Source: Clostridium pascui (GTDB lineage: Bacteria; Bacillota; Clostridia; Clostridiales; Clostridiaceae). From it: a stretch of 64,000 bases of DNA. Below the pieces are notes generated by a model. That model was not told the origin of the DNA and did no database searches. It saw only the letters and a program-made list of their open reading frames with translations. The stretch covers positions 372,001 to 436,000 of the forward strand of contig NZ_JAFBDB010000001.1 in assembly GCF_016908015.1 (NCBI RefSeq). The letters run 5' to 3'. Each line of letters starts with the position of its first letter. The stretch's first letter is position 1. A program made the position numbers and the translations under genes. Positions 47,251-56,686 of the stretch are shown piece after piece.

Positions 47251-47904
47251 TTGAATAGTATAAAGGTTGGAGTAATTGCAGGAACTCCTGTAGACACTGA
47301 AATGGGAGTGGAATTTTTAGTTTCAAAAGGGGTTAATGCACTAGGATATCCTGTATCTTTATGTTCTGAAGAACAGTCTAAACTTCAAATATTATCTCCA
47401 ATTGAACTTACTAGTAGTATTAGAAGAATAATAAATAAAATAAAATATGAAGGTATTGACACAATAATTATATATTGTAATTCTTTAAGTGCAGCAGTTG
47501 ATATGGATAAGTTATCCGTGGAGGAGAATATAAGGATAATTACCCCCCTTACTGTTTATAAAAACATTGCTTCTGAATATGAAAATATTGGAGTGATTAC
47601 AGCTAATAATCAAAGTTCTGCAGGTATTGAAAAGGCTATACAAAGCGTAAGCCCTAATTGTAATGTTATTGGAATAGGAATGCTTCCTGTAGTTACGGAA
47701 ATAGAAAAGGGTGTATCTGCTGAAAAAATAGTTAAAAAGTTTGCACTTAGAAATGTAATGGAGTTTTTTAACTTTATAAAAGTAGATGTAGTTATTCTTG
47801 GATGTACTCATTTTCCTTATTTATATAATGAGTTGAAAAAATATGCATCTGTTCCCATTCTTGATCCTGCAGAATTAATGTACAAAATAATATGTAATGT
47901 TTAA
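47251..47904 (+). CDS. Aspartate/glutamate racemase family protein
   Basis: 217 residues. The TTG at 47251, 7 bases after GAAGGAGTG, is preferred to a GTG at 47242 inside the site. Two cysteines typical of cofactor-independent racemases are present: Cys76 in YCNSLSAA and Cys185 in LGCTHFPY. The N-terminus VGVIAGTPVDTEMGVEFL differs from MurI (DSGVGG), so this is probably not the wall glutamate racemase; substrate unknown. Single gene between purB and a chemoreceptor. Confidence 0.8.
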   Translation: MNSIKVGVIAGTPVDTEMGVEFLVSKGVNALGYPVSLCSEEQSKLQILSPIELTSSIRRIINKIKYEGIDTIIIYCNSLSAAVDMDKLSVEENIRIITPLTVYKNIASEYENIGVITANNQSSAGIEKAIQSVSPNCNVIGIGMLPVVTEIEKGVSAEKIVKKFALRNVMEFFNFIKVDVVILGCTHFPYLYNELKKYASVPILDPAELMYKIICNV

Positions 47905-48028
47905 TGTTATGGATTAAAATGAAGAGTTTTGTTATTAAATTAACCTTATTTATATTCAAAATATAATAATATAGAGTGTATTAGAAATCATAAATAGAAT
48001 ACCCTTAGAATTTTATAATAAAATGTTT

Positions 48029-48074
48029 AATGCATTGGTTTTGGGAAAAAATATTCCTGAATCAATGCATTTTT
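48029..48074 (+). terminator. Terminator between the racemase gene and the chemoreceptor gene
   Basis: Nine perfect pairs AATGCATTG / CAATGCATT extended inward by further pairs including GGAA / TTCC, then TTTTT. It lies about 125 bases after the racemase stop. In the 47905-48228 gap I see nothing else that I can support; a TATAAT at 48105 lacks a -35. Confidence 0.75.
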
Positions 48075-48228
48075 GTTAAAGAAACATAGTAAGAGTAGAA
48101 AACTTATAATGGAATAATTTAAATAAAATATATAATTTTCAAAAAACTATAAACTTTAAATATAATGTAACGAAAATTAATTAAATTATGCTAAGCAATT
48201 TCTAAATTTTATTTGAGGGGGAAATAAA

Positions 48229-49926
48229 ATGCGAATATCTAAGTTTTTGAAATTATCTGCAGTAATATTTTTAATATTATCAGTTTTAGTAGGAAGCAGT
48301 GTATATTATTTAAACATCTGTTTTAAAAACGAACGAGAAGCTACAATAATACAGGCAGAATCTAAACAATTAGGAATTGATTTAGTAAATGCATCAGATT
48401 ATTTAACAAATGAAGCAAGAATATATGTTCAATTCGGTGAAAAGAAACACTATGATAATTATTGGAAAGAGGTTAATGAAATAAGAACTCGTGATAAAGT
48501 TGTTCAAAGATTAAAAGAATTAAATGCTCCAAAGGACGAATTAAATTTAATAGAAAAAGCAAAACAAAATTCAGATGCATTAATTAAGACAGAAGATACA
48601 GCTATGAAAGCAGTATCCAATGGTGATTTTCAAAAGGCAAGGGTATTAATGTTTGATAGCAATTATGATTCAAATAAAGAAATCATTACAGATCCAATGA
48701 ATGAATTTCAGAATAAAATGAATACCAGGGTGAAAAATGAAACTGAGTTAGCCAAACAAAAGCTAGATATAGCTATGATTATTACTATTATCTTAATAAT
48801 AATTCTTACTACCTTTATACTAGGCGTTTTTACAATAATGTATAAAAAGATTTTAGGATTATCAAAGGTTTCTGATAAACTTGAAGAGCTTGCAAATAAT
48901 GAGGGTGATTTAACAGTACGATTAAATATAGATAGTAAAGATGAGATAGGTCAAATAGCAAGTGGGTATAATAAAATGGTAGGGAATCTACAAGCTCTAA
49001 TTAGAGAAGTGACAAATACAACAGATAAAGTTGTTAATTCATCCCAACATCTAATGTACACTACTGAAGAAATCTCTGTTAAGATGGAAAGCATATTTGA
49101 GTCTGCACATCAAGTTGCAAAAGCTTCAGAAGATTTAAGCGCTACTATAGAAGAAATTAGTGCATCTTCTCAAGAAATTGAACTTAATACAAATGATCTA
49201 ACTAATAAGGCAAATGACGGTACCAAATCAGCTGTAGAGATTCAAGAGAGGGCAATTACTGTGAAAAATAAAGGGGAAAGTGCACTTTTAGTTGCAAGCA
49301 AAGTAAATGATGATAATTTATTGGATATTAGACAAGCTATCGAAGCAGGAAAAGTTGTTACAGAAATTAGAGATATGTCACAAGCTATTGCCAATATTGC
49401 ATCCCAAACAAATTTATTATCATTAAATGCTGCAATAGAAGCAGCAAGGGCTGGAGAACATGGAAAAGGATTTGCTGTGGTTGCAGATGAGGTAAGAAAA
49501 CTTGCCGATCAATCTTCTACTACAGCATCAAAGATACAAGAAGTGGTAAGACAAGTGGAAGATGCCTTTTCAAATCTTTCGGATAGTGCTGAAAAAGTAT
49601 TAACATTTATAAATAGCCAAGTAAAATTAGATTATGAGCTTTTAGTAGAAACAGGAATACAGTATGAAAAAGATTCAGTTTTCATAAATAATATAACAAA
49701 ACAAGTATTAGGTTCCTCTAAAGTTGTACTTGAAACTATAGAAGAAGTAAGTAATGCTATTCAAAATGTTTCTGCAACAGCTGAAGAATCAGCAGCAAAT
49801 TCTGATGAAATATTAAATAATATAAATGAAACTGCATTAGGTATAGAGAAAGTAGTTGAAGCTTCTAAAGAGCAGGCAGATCTCGTGAAAAATTTAAGTA
49901 ATATGGTTAGAAAGTTTAAAGTATAG
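48229..49926 (+). CDS. Methyl-accepting chemotaxis protein
   Basis: 565-residue transmembrane receptor. N-terminal helix (about 8-29), a 150-residue extracellular four-helix-bundle-like sensor, second transmembrane helix (about 181-205), HAMP domain ([18 protein letters not shown]), then the cytoplasmic signalling coil whose tip contains [20 protein letters not shown] and [14 protein letters not shown] for CheA/CheW contact. Ligand unknown. No chemotaxis kinase or flagellar gene is nearby. Confidence 0.95.
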   Translation: MRISKFLKLSAVIFLILSVLVGSSVYYLNICFKNEREATIIQAESKQLGIDLVNASDYLTNEARIYVQFGEKKHYDNYWKEVNEIRTRDKVVQRLKELNAPKDELNLIEKAKQNSDALIKTEDTAMKAVSNGDFQKARVLMFDSNYDSNKEIITDPMNEFQNKMNTRVKNETELAKQKLDIAMIITIILIIILTTFILGVFTIMYKKILGLSKVSDKLEELANNEGDLTVRLNIDSKDEIGQIASGYNKMVGNLQALIREVTNTTDKVVNSSQHLMYTTEEISVKMESIFESAHQVAKASEDLSATIEEISASSQEIELNTNDLTNKANDGTKSAVEIQERAITVKNKGESALLVASKVNDDNLLDIRQAIEAGKVVTEIRDMSQAIANIASQTNLLSLNAAIEAARAGEHGKGFAVVADEVRKLADQSSTTASKIQEVVRQVEDAFSNLSDSAEKVLTFINSQVKLDYELLVETGIQYEKDSVFINNITKQVLGSSKVVLETIEEVSNAIQNVSATAEESAANSDEILNNINETALGIEKVVEASKEQADLVKNLSNMVRKFKV

Positions 49927-50066
49927 AGTCTAGAATGGATACTAAAAACGCAAATATTGTTTAGAAATCTATAAATCAATATAGTAGCTGATGCTGCTTA
50001 TTCAACAATATGGGTTATCTTGAAAAAGAGAATCTATTTATTTTATTCTTTGGTTGATAGGAATTT

Positions 50067-50110
50067 AAAAAGGCTATTAATCATCAAGAAGATGATTAAT
50101 AGCCTTTTTT
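50067..50110. terminator. Bidirectional terminator between mcp and the ene-reductase gene
   Basis: Nineteen-pair perfect stem (50067-50085 with 50091-50109), loop AAGAA, T-rich on plus and preceded by A-rich sequence that reads as T on minus. Serves both convergent genes. Confidence 0.9.
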
Positions 50111-50170
50111 AAATTGTTCTTAATAATAGAGTACGTTTTATTATATACTTATAATCTTTGAGTTCATAAA

Positions 50171-52153
50171 TTAAATACCCCTACCTACTTCATAACCATT
50201 CCAAATTGCGTTCATGATATTGTGTACCTCTCTGGAATCACCAATGTTATGGATGACTTTACCACTATCGCTTAAACTGTTGTATAGCGCATTGTTTTGA
50301 CTATAGCCAACAGCGGTTATAATAGTATCTGCAGGGATTTCTTTTTGTTCTTCAGCATTGTTAACAATAACTACATTCTTGGTTACTTTTTTAACTTTAG
50401 TATTTTTATATACATCTACATTATGGAATGCTAGTAGTTCGACTAACATAGAGTAATTCATCATCGGCATTCCGTGAGGCCCACCAAGAATGTCACTCTG
50501 CACTTCAACAACACTTACTTTTTTACCCATTTGTGCTAGCCATAAAGCTGTTTCACAGCCTACTAGTCCACCTCCAACAACTACGATTTCTTTGCCTGCT
50601 TTTGATACATCCATTAGCACATCACTTGCGGTATATACGTTATTTTCACTTCCAAAATCAATGTTGATTGGATGTGCACCAGTTGCAACTACTATTACAT
50701 CTGCATCAAATTCATCTACATATGTTTTGTCAACTGAAGTATTCATAACAATGTTGATATTAAGCTTTTCTAGCTGAGTTTCATACCATTTGATAAGTGA
50801 TCTATCGTCTACTTTAAAATTGGGGACACTACCTGGAATAATATTGCCGCCCAAATGACAACATTTTTCAACTAAGGTTACTTTATGGCCACGAATGCTG
50901 CAGACACGTGCGCATTCCATACCAGCTAAGCCACCACCAATTATCAACACTTTTTTAGATGCATCTGTTTTGCTCAAGCCATAACTGTTCTCTCTGCCAC
51001 AAGCAGGATTTACTGCGCAGGATAAAGGGGAGCCTGTGGCAATTCTTCCCATACATCCATCATGACAGGAAAGGCAAGGACGAATATCTTCAAAATTACC
51101 GGTACGAATTTTTTCTGGAAGGTAAGGGTCAGCAAGTAGTGGACGTCCATAAGAAACAATATCGCAACATCCATTCAATGCATCTAATGCAATATTAGGA
51201 TCATCCATTCTACCTGCAAGAATCACAGGAATATCAACAGCTTTTTTCATAGCTCGTCCGAATTCACGGTACATTCCTTTTTCAAAGTACATTGGGGGAT
51301 GATTCCAATACCAGGAATCATAGGTTCCTGCATCAACATTGAACATATCATAACCAGCTTCAGCTAAAATTTTAGCAGCAGCCAAGCCTTCTTCTAAATC
51401 CTTTCCTTGTTCTTCGCATTCTTCTCCTGGAAGAATACCTTGACGAAGAGCCTTGATAAAAGATTTGACGCTAAAACGTAAAGATACTGGGAAATCTTTA
51501 CCACAGACCTGTTTGATGCCTTTTACAATATCAGTTGCAACTTTTAATCTTGCTCTTAAATCCCCGCCGTATTCATCAGTACGTTTATTATAAAAACTGA
51601 TAGCAAATTGATCGAGCAAGTAACCTTCATGTACCGCATGAATTTCAACTCCATCAAAACCGCTCTTTTTTGCAATTGCTGCAGATTTTATAAAATTATC
51701 AATCAAAGTATGGATTTCATCAATTGTCATTTCACGATGAATGATCTCTGGCTCAAAGCGATTCTCATTAACTGAAGGAGCGATATGCGTCTTTACCAAT
51801 CCTGGAATTGCAGAACGTCCCAAACCACCGGTAAGCTGCATAATTATTTTAGAATCATAGGCATGAACTCTTTCAATCATGGATCCAACAGATTGTCCAA
51901 ATAAAGCTGGCCTGTAAGTTGGACATGGCATTATCAAATCCGTCATTTCATTATAATCTATGTTGCAGATACCAGTAATAATTAAACCTGTACCGCCTTT
52001 AGCACGTTCTATATAGTAGTTTTGGGCATTTTCATTAAATCCGCCATTTGTATCAGCATAGAAAACCAATCCCATGGGAGCCATGGAAATTCTATTTTTT
52101 AGTTTTAGCTTACCAACTGTAATAGGCTCAAAAAGTTTTTGATACTTATTCAT
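50171..52153 (-). CDS. FMN/FAD/[4Fe-4S] ene-reductase (2-enoate reductase / 2,4-dienoyl-CoA reductase family)
   Basis: 660-residue three-cofactor flavoprotein. Old-yellow-enzyme barrel (residues 1-345) with HAVHEGYLLDQF and the substrate loop NKRTDEYGGDL; iron-sulfur motif C360-x2-C363-x3-C367-x11-C379; then FAD/NAD(P)H domain with GGGLAGMECA (about 406) and GGGLVGCETA (about 550). The family includes 2-enoate reductase, cinnamate reductase FldZ and bile-acid BaiCD/BaiH; these reduce conjugated C=C bonds with NADH. The exact substrate cannot be told. Divergent from a TetR gene that probably controls it. GGAGGAATTTTC precedes the ATG. Confidence 0.9.
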   Translation of the reverse strand: MNKYQKLFEPITVGKLKLKNRISMAPMGLVFYADTNGGFNENAQNYYIERAKGGTGLIITGICNIDYNEMTDLIMPCPTYRPALFGQSVGSMIERVHAYDSKIIMQLTGGLGRSAIPGLVKTHIAPSVNENRFEPEIIHREMTIDEIHTLIDNFIKSAAIAKKSGFDGVEIHAVHEGYLLDQFAISFYNKRTDEYGGDLRARLKVATDIVKGIKQVCGKDFPVSLRFSVKSFIKALRQGILPGEECEEQGKDLEEGLAAAKILAEAGYDMFNVDAGTYDSWYWNHPPMYFEKGMYREFGRAMKKAVDIPVILAGRMDDPNIALDALNGCCDIVSYGRPLLADPYLPEKIRTGNFEDIRPCLSCHDGCMGRIATGSPLSCAVNPACGRENSYGLSKTDASKKVLIIGGGLAGMECARVCSIRGHKVTLVEKCCHLGGNIIPGSVPNFKVDDRSLIKWYETQLEKLNINIVMNTSVDKTYVDEFDADVIVVATGAHPINIDFGSENNVYTASDVLMDVSKAGKEIVVVGGGLVGCETALWLAQMGKKVSVVEVQSDILGGPHGMPMMNYSMLVELLAFHNVDVYKNTKVKKVTKNVVIVNNAEEQKEIPADTIITAVGYSQNNALYNSLSDSGKVIHNIGDSREVHNIMNAIWNGYEVGRGI

Positions 52154-52179
52154 GAAAATTCCTCCTTTGAATTTTAATT

Positions 52180-52189
52180 GAATCGATTC
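52180..52189. promoter_or_regulatory. Possible TetR operator in the ene-reductase leader
   Basis: GAATCGATTC, a perfect 10-base palindrome 27 bases upstream of the ene-reductase start codon. A related ACGAATCTAT lies at the TetR promoter (52386-52395). The remaining intergenic DNA (52154-52412) has no gene. Confidence 0.35.
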
Positions 52190-52373
52190 TATGAATTGAT
52201 TATGTTAAAATCATAACAATATTGCATCCACTAATCAAATATAAACTTTGTAAAATACCTTTCTTCAAGCAGAATAGATACCTTAAGCTTACAATATCTC
52301 TTATTTCCAATATTATCATAATATTTAGTATAATCTTGGAATTCTGTTTATAATGTCAGAAAAACATTTAATA

Positions 52374-52382
52374 TGATATAAT
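52374..52382 (+). promoter_or_regulatory. Extended -10 of the TetR gene promoter
   Basis: TGATATAAT: perfect TATAAT (52377-52382) with TGA in front; ATGTCA at 52353 is a fair -35 with an 18-base spacer. The transcription start would overlap the ACGAATCTAT sequence. Confidence 0.5.
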
Positions 52383-52412
52383 TAAACGAATCTATAAAAA
52401 AGGACTGATATT

Positions 52413-53012
52413 GTGGAAAAAATGACAAATCGTCAAAAACAAGCTATTAAAACAAAAGAAAAAATATATAATATTTCAGTAAAATTAATTAAAGAACATG
52501 GATACGATAATGTTAAAATAATTCACATTTGCGAAAAATCAGGAGTTTCTGTTGGTACATTTTATCATCATTTTAAAAATAAATCAGGAATTATTATTGA
52601 GCTATATTCAATATGTGATGCTTATTTTTCCGAAAATATTCTTCCATCTTTATTAAAGCTTTCTAATTCTTATTGTGATAAAATCATTGATTATATTGTT
52701 CATCAAATGCAGTATGCAATTGATATTGGTTGCGACTGCATTACACAATTATATAAGGCACAGGTTACAGATGGTAATGAATTTTTTTTATCCATGGACA
52801 GGGGATTGCCAAGTGGTCTTTGTTATTTAATTCAATGTGCACAGGATAATGGAGAGCTTCAAAATAATATTTTTGCAGTGGAGTTAGCACAGGAAATCTT
52901 GATTATTTCAAGAGGAATCCTTTATCATTGGTGCGTCTGTGAAGGAAAGTCAGATATTATTTACGAAGCAAAACATATGATTTCTAATTATCTAAAATCT
53001 TATGAAATTTAA
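52413..53012 (+). CDS. TetR family transcriptional regulator
   Basis: 199 residues. N-terminal helix-turn-helix: IYNISVKLIKEHGYDNVKIIHICEKSGVSVGTFYHHFKNK shows the usual TetR recognition helix ending in TFYHHF. The C-terminal ligand domain has no close signature that I recognise. GTG start. Divergent from the ene-reductase gene, 259 bases away, and so its likely local regulator, possibly sensing the enoate substrate. Confidence 0.88.
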   Translation: MEKMTNRQKQAIKTKEKIYNISVKLIKEHGYDNVKIIHICEKSGVSVGTFYHHFKNKSGIIIELYSICDAYFSENILPSLLKLSNSYCDKIIDYIVHQMQYAIDIGCDCITQLYKAQVTDGNEFFLSMDRGLPSGLCYLIQCAQDNGELQNNIFAVELAQEILIISRGILYHWCVCEGKSDIIYEAKHMISNYLKSYEI

Positions 53013-53035
53013 TAGCAAGATGTAATATTATATGA

Positions 53036-53076
53036 AAGGACCTATAAAATCTTTATCTAATTTTATAGGTCCTTAA
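53036..53076 (+). terminator. Hairpin after the TetR gene
   Basis: Fifteen-pair stem (53036-53050 with 53060-53074) and a 9-base loop; T tract is short. The rest of the 53013-53333 gap contains the metal-ATPase promoter and operator. Confidence 0.7.
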
Positions 53077-53161
53077 TTATTAGAGAATATATAAAAGATA
53101 TAAGCGACATACCTTGAATCATTTCTGTTTTATTTGTTTTATAAATATTTAATAAGTTTTA

Positions 53162-53190
53162 TTGACATATATGGGCATAGGGAATATAAT
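53162..53190 (+). promoter_or_regulatory. Consensus promoter of the metal ATPase gene
   Basis: TTGACA (53162-53167), 17-base spacer, TATAAT (53185-53190): a full 12/12 match to the sigma-A consensus. Such a strong promoter implies tight repression. Confidence 0.9.
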
Positions 53191-53195
53191 ATATT

Positions 53196-53215
53196 ATATG
53201 AATGATTATTCATAT
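53196..53215. promoter_or_regulatory. ArsR/SmtB-type metal operator
   Basis: ATATGAAT-GATT-ATTCATAT, a perfect 8-4-8 dyad placed right at the expected transcription start. Its TGAA...TTCA half-sites match those bound by SmtB/CadC/CzrA repressors, which release DNA when Zn or Cd binds. No such repressor gene lies beside it. Confidence 0.65.
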
Positions 53216-53333
53216 GTTCATTTGATGCAATAAAAATACTTTATTATTTACATAAGCTACTTATAGATTAGATGTTGTATAAGATTTAATTCATATAAAT
53301 GAAAGCACAAATTAATATTGGAGGAGCAAGATT

Positions 53334-55796
53334 ATGAAAAGAATAGTTAAAAAATCTGATAATAATAATTTAAAATTATCAGCTAAGAATATTAACAAAA
53401 GTGACAATAGGGTAAAGAAGGATGTAGTAAATAACAATAAAGTTAAGAAGGAATTTCTTCTAGAGGGGCTAGATTGTGCCCATTGTGCGTCCAAGATAGA
53501 AGAGAATGTTAGTAAAATAAAAGGAATTAATTTAGCTAATGTTAACTTCATAACTAAAACTCTAACTATAGAGATTGAAGAAATGAATAAAGCACAAGAA
53601 CTAATCGCAGCAACTAATGAGATAGTTAATAAGATTGAATCCCATGTTAAAGTAAAAGAAAAGCACTCAAATACGGTTTTTAAAAAAGAAATATTTCTCG
53701 AAGGACTTTGTTGTGCAAACTGTGCTGGTAAAATTGAAAGAGAAGCTAATAATATAGATGGTGTCAAATCTGCAGTTGTGGACTTCGTTTCCACTAAGCT
53801 TATTATGGAGATTGGCCATCCCTCTAGAACAAATGAAATTATGGATAAGGTAACAAATATAGTTCATAGAATAGAGCCTGATGTTAAAGTTATTGAGATT
53901 GAAAATAAAAGTAAGATGTCACAAAATAAAACTCATGAGCAAGAACAAGAAGAAAGTAATAAAGGTGAAATAATTAGGTTTGCCTTTAGTGCAGTAATTT
54001 TTGCAATAGCAACTACTATGAATTTATCCAATGTTACTGAATTGATCCTCTTTTTTATAAGCTATGTACTTGTAGGTGGAGAGGTTATTTTAAGGGCGAT
54101 AAAAAATATAAGAAATGGGCAAGTATTTGATGAAAACTTTCTTATGGGTATAGCAACTATTGGAGCGTTTGCTATTGGACAATATCCAGAAGGGGTAGCA
54201 GTTATGCTTTTTTATCAGCTAGGAGAGATGTTCCAAGATATGGCTGTTAATCGTTCAAGAAAATCTATTGCAGCTTTAATGGATATAAGACCGGATTTTG
54301 CTAATTTAAAGATAGGGAATGATATTAAAAAAGTAACACCGGAAGAAGTTAGCGTAGGAGATGTTATTGTTGTAAAACCAGGAGAGAAAGTTCCACTAGA
54401 TGGAAAAGTAATGGAGGGTAGATCTATGATAGATACCTCCGCTTTAACTGGTGAATCAGTACCTAGAGAAGTAGGGATAGGAGATATTATTTTAGGTGGA
54501 GTTATTAATAAAAATGGACTTCTAACAATTAAAGTAGAAAAAGAATTTGGAGACTCCACTGTTGCCAAAATACTGGACTTAGTTCAAAATGCAAGCAGTA
54601 AGAAAGCCCCTACAGAAAACTTTATAACAAAATTTGCTAGATACTATACACCAGCTGTTGTTTTCTCAGCAATAGCATTAGCTGTAATACCACCGCTAGT
54701 TATAGAAGGAGCAACATTTTCACAGTGGATATATAGAGCTTTATCATTCCTAGTAGTATCTTGTCCATGTGCTCTAGTTGTATCTATACCACTTGGTTTC
54801 TTTGGAGGTATAGGTGGAGCTTCAAAGAATGGAATACTTGTTAAGGGCGGGAATTACCTGGAAGCTTTAAATAATGTCGAAATTGTTGTATTTGATAAAA
54901 CTGGAACACTTACAAAAGGTGTGTTTAAGGTAACAGATGTAAAGCCACAAAATAACATTTCCAAAGATGAGCTTATAGGTTTTGCGGCCCATGCAGAAAG
55001 TTATTCCAATCACCCAATAGCTACTTCTATATTAAGAGCTTATGATAAGGAAATTGATAAAGATTCAGTTCATAACTACGAAGAGCTATCAGGCCATGGT
55101 GTTAAGGTTAAAGCTCTGGGAAAAGAGATTTTAGCTGGAAACTATAAATTAATGGATGAAGAAAATATACAATATAATAAGGTTGAAACTGTTGGTACCG
55201 TAGTTCATGTTGCTATAAACAAGGAATATGCAGGATATATAGTAATATCTGATGAAGTTAAAGAAGATTCAGCAAAAGCAATTAAGGCTCTAAAAGCTCT
55301 TGGAGTTAAGAAAACAGTAATGCTCACAGGTGATAACAATACAGTGGGAACTAAAGTTGCAAAGCAGTTAGGATTAGATGAAGTTTATACTGAGTTACTA
55401 CCAGATCAAAAGGTTGCAAAGGTAGAATTACTAGACAAAGAAAAATCACCAAGGGGTAAGTTAATATTTGTAGGTGATGGAATAAATGATGCTCCAGTTT
55501 TAGCTAGGGCGGATATAGGGATAGCAATGGGGGGAGTAGGATCTGATGCTGCAATTGAAGCTGCTGATGTAGTTATAATGACCGACGAGCCATTAAAAAT
55601 TGCTTCCGCTATAAAAATAGCAAAGAAAACCCGAACTATAGTAATGCAAAATATAGTCTTTGCTTTAGGTATTAAGCTTATTTTATTAGTGCTTATTGCA
55701 TTAGGAATGGGAACTATGTGGGAAGCGGTATTTGGTGATGTTGGAGTAGCATTGCTTGCAGTTTTAAATGCTATGAGAGCTATGAAAAATGATTAA
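53334..55796 (+). CDS. Heavy-metal P1B-type ATPase, Zn/Cd/Pb class
   Basis: 820-residue metal exporter. Two N-terminal heavy-metal-associated domains (GLDCAHCASKIEE and GLCCANCAGKIER), then membrane helices with the transport motif Cys477-Pro-Cys479, phosphorylation site DKTGT (Asp521), HP loop (YSNHPIATS) and GDGINDAPVLA. The Lys in the seventh helix (ALGIKLILL) and the Asp in GDVGVALLAVLNAMR are the marks of the Zn/Cd/Pb subgroup (ZntA/CadA), not Cu. Controlled by a consensus promoter with an ArsR-type operator. Followed by a methyltransferase-like gene. Confidence 0.93.
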   Translation: MKRIVKKSDNNNLKLSAKNINKSDNRVKKDVVNNNKVKKEFLLEGLDCAHCASKIEENVSKIKGINLANVNFITKTLTIEIEEMNKAQELIAATNEIVNKIESHVKVKEKHSNTVFKKEIFLEGLCCANCAGKIEREANNIDGVKSAVVDFVSTKLIMEIGHPSRTNEIMDKVTNIVHRIEPDVKVIEIENKSKMSQNKTHEQEQEESNKGEIIRFAFSAVIFAIATTMNLSNVTELILFFISYVLVGGEVILRAIKNIRNGQVFDENFLMGIATIGAFAIGQYPEGVAVMLFYQLGEMFQDMAVNRSRKSIAALMDIRPDFANLKIGNDIKKVTPEEVSVGDVIVVKPGEKVPLDGKVMEGRSMIDTSALTGESVPREVGIGDIILGGVINKNGLLTIKVEKEFGDSTVAKILDLVQNASSKKAPTENFITKFARYYTPAVVFSAIALAVIPPLVIEGATFSQWIYRALSFLVVSCPCALVVSIPLGFFGGIGGASKNGILVKGGNYLEALNNVEIVVFDKTGTLTKGVFKVTDVKPQNNISKDELIGFAAHAESYSNHPIATSILRAYDKEIDKDSVHNYEELSGHGVKVKALGKEILAGNYKLMDEENIQYNKVETVGTVVHVAINKEYAGYIVISDEVKEDSAKAIKALKALGVKKTVMLTGDNNTVGTKVAKQLGLDEVYTELLPDQKVAKVELLDKEKSPRGKLIFVGDGINDAPVLARADIGIAMGGVGSDAAIEAADVVIMTDEPLKIASAIKIAKKTRTIVMQNIVFALGIKLILLVLIALGMGTMWEAVFGDVGVALLAVLNAMRAMKND

Positions 55797-55837
55797 AAGC
55801 AAGGTAGTAAAAAGCAATTTTTTCGGTGGGGTTGATT

Positions 55838-56443
55838 ATGAAATTAATTGATATTGGTTCATTTGCATTACTATGTATATTTGGGATTTCATATATAAGT
55901 AAGCTAATAATATTAGCTAAGAAAAACAATATTAAAGCTGATGTTTTTGGAAAAGGAATAAAACTCAAAAAAACTCTGGTTATTGAAAAATGTTTGAAAG
56001 CAGTAACTTTTGCAGGACTTGGAATCTGGGCAGTTGATGCTTTGATTCCAGTATTTGCAGAAAAGTGGTTTGTTAGACTATATGAAAGTTTTGGAACAAG
56101 TTTTTTTGGACTGATTATTACTCTGATTGGAGTTTCATTTTTTATACTGGCTATGGTATTTCTGAAAACTTCATGGAGAGCAGGTATAGATAAGTCCACA
56201 AAAACGGAACTTGTGACATCAGGTCTTTACAGATATAGTAGAAACCCAGCTTTTGTTGGAATGGATTTGATGTTTATTGGAACAGCAGTTACTCATGCAA
56301 ATCTTATAACAATTGCGTTGGCTATATTAGTTATTATTGGTCTTCACTTGCAAATACTTCAAGAAGAAAAGCATATGAAACAAGTGTTTAAAAAGGAATA
56401 TAATGAATATGCAAATAAGACATCAAGATACTTGGTACTTTGA
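55838..56443 (+). CDS. Isoprenylcysteine carboxyl methyltransferase-like membrane protein
   Basis: 201 residues with four to five transmembrane helices. The C-terminal part carries the ICMT/PEMT fold pattern: TSGLYRYSRNPAFVGMDLMFIG and HLQILQEEKHMKQVFKKEY, which bind S-adenosylmethionine in that superfamily. The ATG at 55838 after GGTGGGG is preferred to a GTG inside that site. It is 41 bases after the metal ATPase and probably co-transcribed. The bacterial substrate is unknown. Confidence 0.82.
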   Translation: MKLIDIGSFALLCIFGISYISKLIILAKKNNIKADVFGKGIKLKKTLVIEKCLKAVTFAGLGIWAVDALIPVFAEKWFVRLYESFGTSFFGLIITLIGVSFFILAMVFLKTSWRAGIDKSTKTELVTSGLYRYSRNPAFVGMDLMFIGTAVTHANLITIALAILVIIGLHLQILQEEKHMKQVFKKEYNEYANKTSRYLVL

Positions 56444-56492
56444 GAGAGTTATAGGCCTAAGAGTATAGAGTTATACATCTTTTTGTATATAG

Positions 56493-56526
56493 AAAGTATA
56501 GTAATATAAAAATTACTATACTTTTT
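56493..56526 (+). terminator. Terminator after the methyltransferase-like gene
   Basis: Thirteen-pair perfect stem AAAGTATAGTAAT / ATTACTATACTTT, six-base A-rich loop, TTTTT at the 3' end. Confidence 0.85.
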
Positions 56527-56624
56527 CTATTGATTTTTTGAATAAAGTTTAGATAAAGATATTTTACATACTTTTGACTAATTACGGTGCTAAACTTTAT
56601 TTGGAGAATTATGTAATATTTTAG

Positions 56625-56653
56625 TTGACAAATGATAAGAAAAGAATTACACT
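56625..56653 (+). promoter_or_regulatory. Predicted promoter of the second TetR operon
   Basis: Perfect TTGACA (56625-56630), 17-base spacer, TACACT (56648-56653). Confidence 0.75.
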
Positions 56654-56660
56654 GAGTATA

Positions 56661-56673
56661 AACTCAATGAGTT
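56661..56673. promoter_or_regulatory. Probable TetR operator
   Basis: AACTCA-A-TGAGTT, a perfect 6-1-6 dyad at the expected transcription start. An overlapping second dyad TGAGT-ATAA-ACTCA (56653-56666) shares its left half. Position fits autorepression by the TetR gene that starts at 56687. Confidence 0.6.
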
Positions 56674-56686
56674 AGGAGTCGATCAA

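Noticed and set aside
52154-52412. Strong -35/-10 promoter for the ene-reductase gene
   Set aside because: AT-rich sequence offers several partial hexamers but none with good spacing, so no promoter is claimed.
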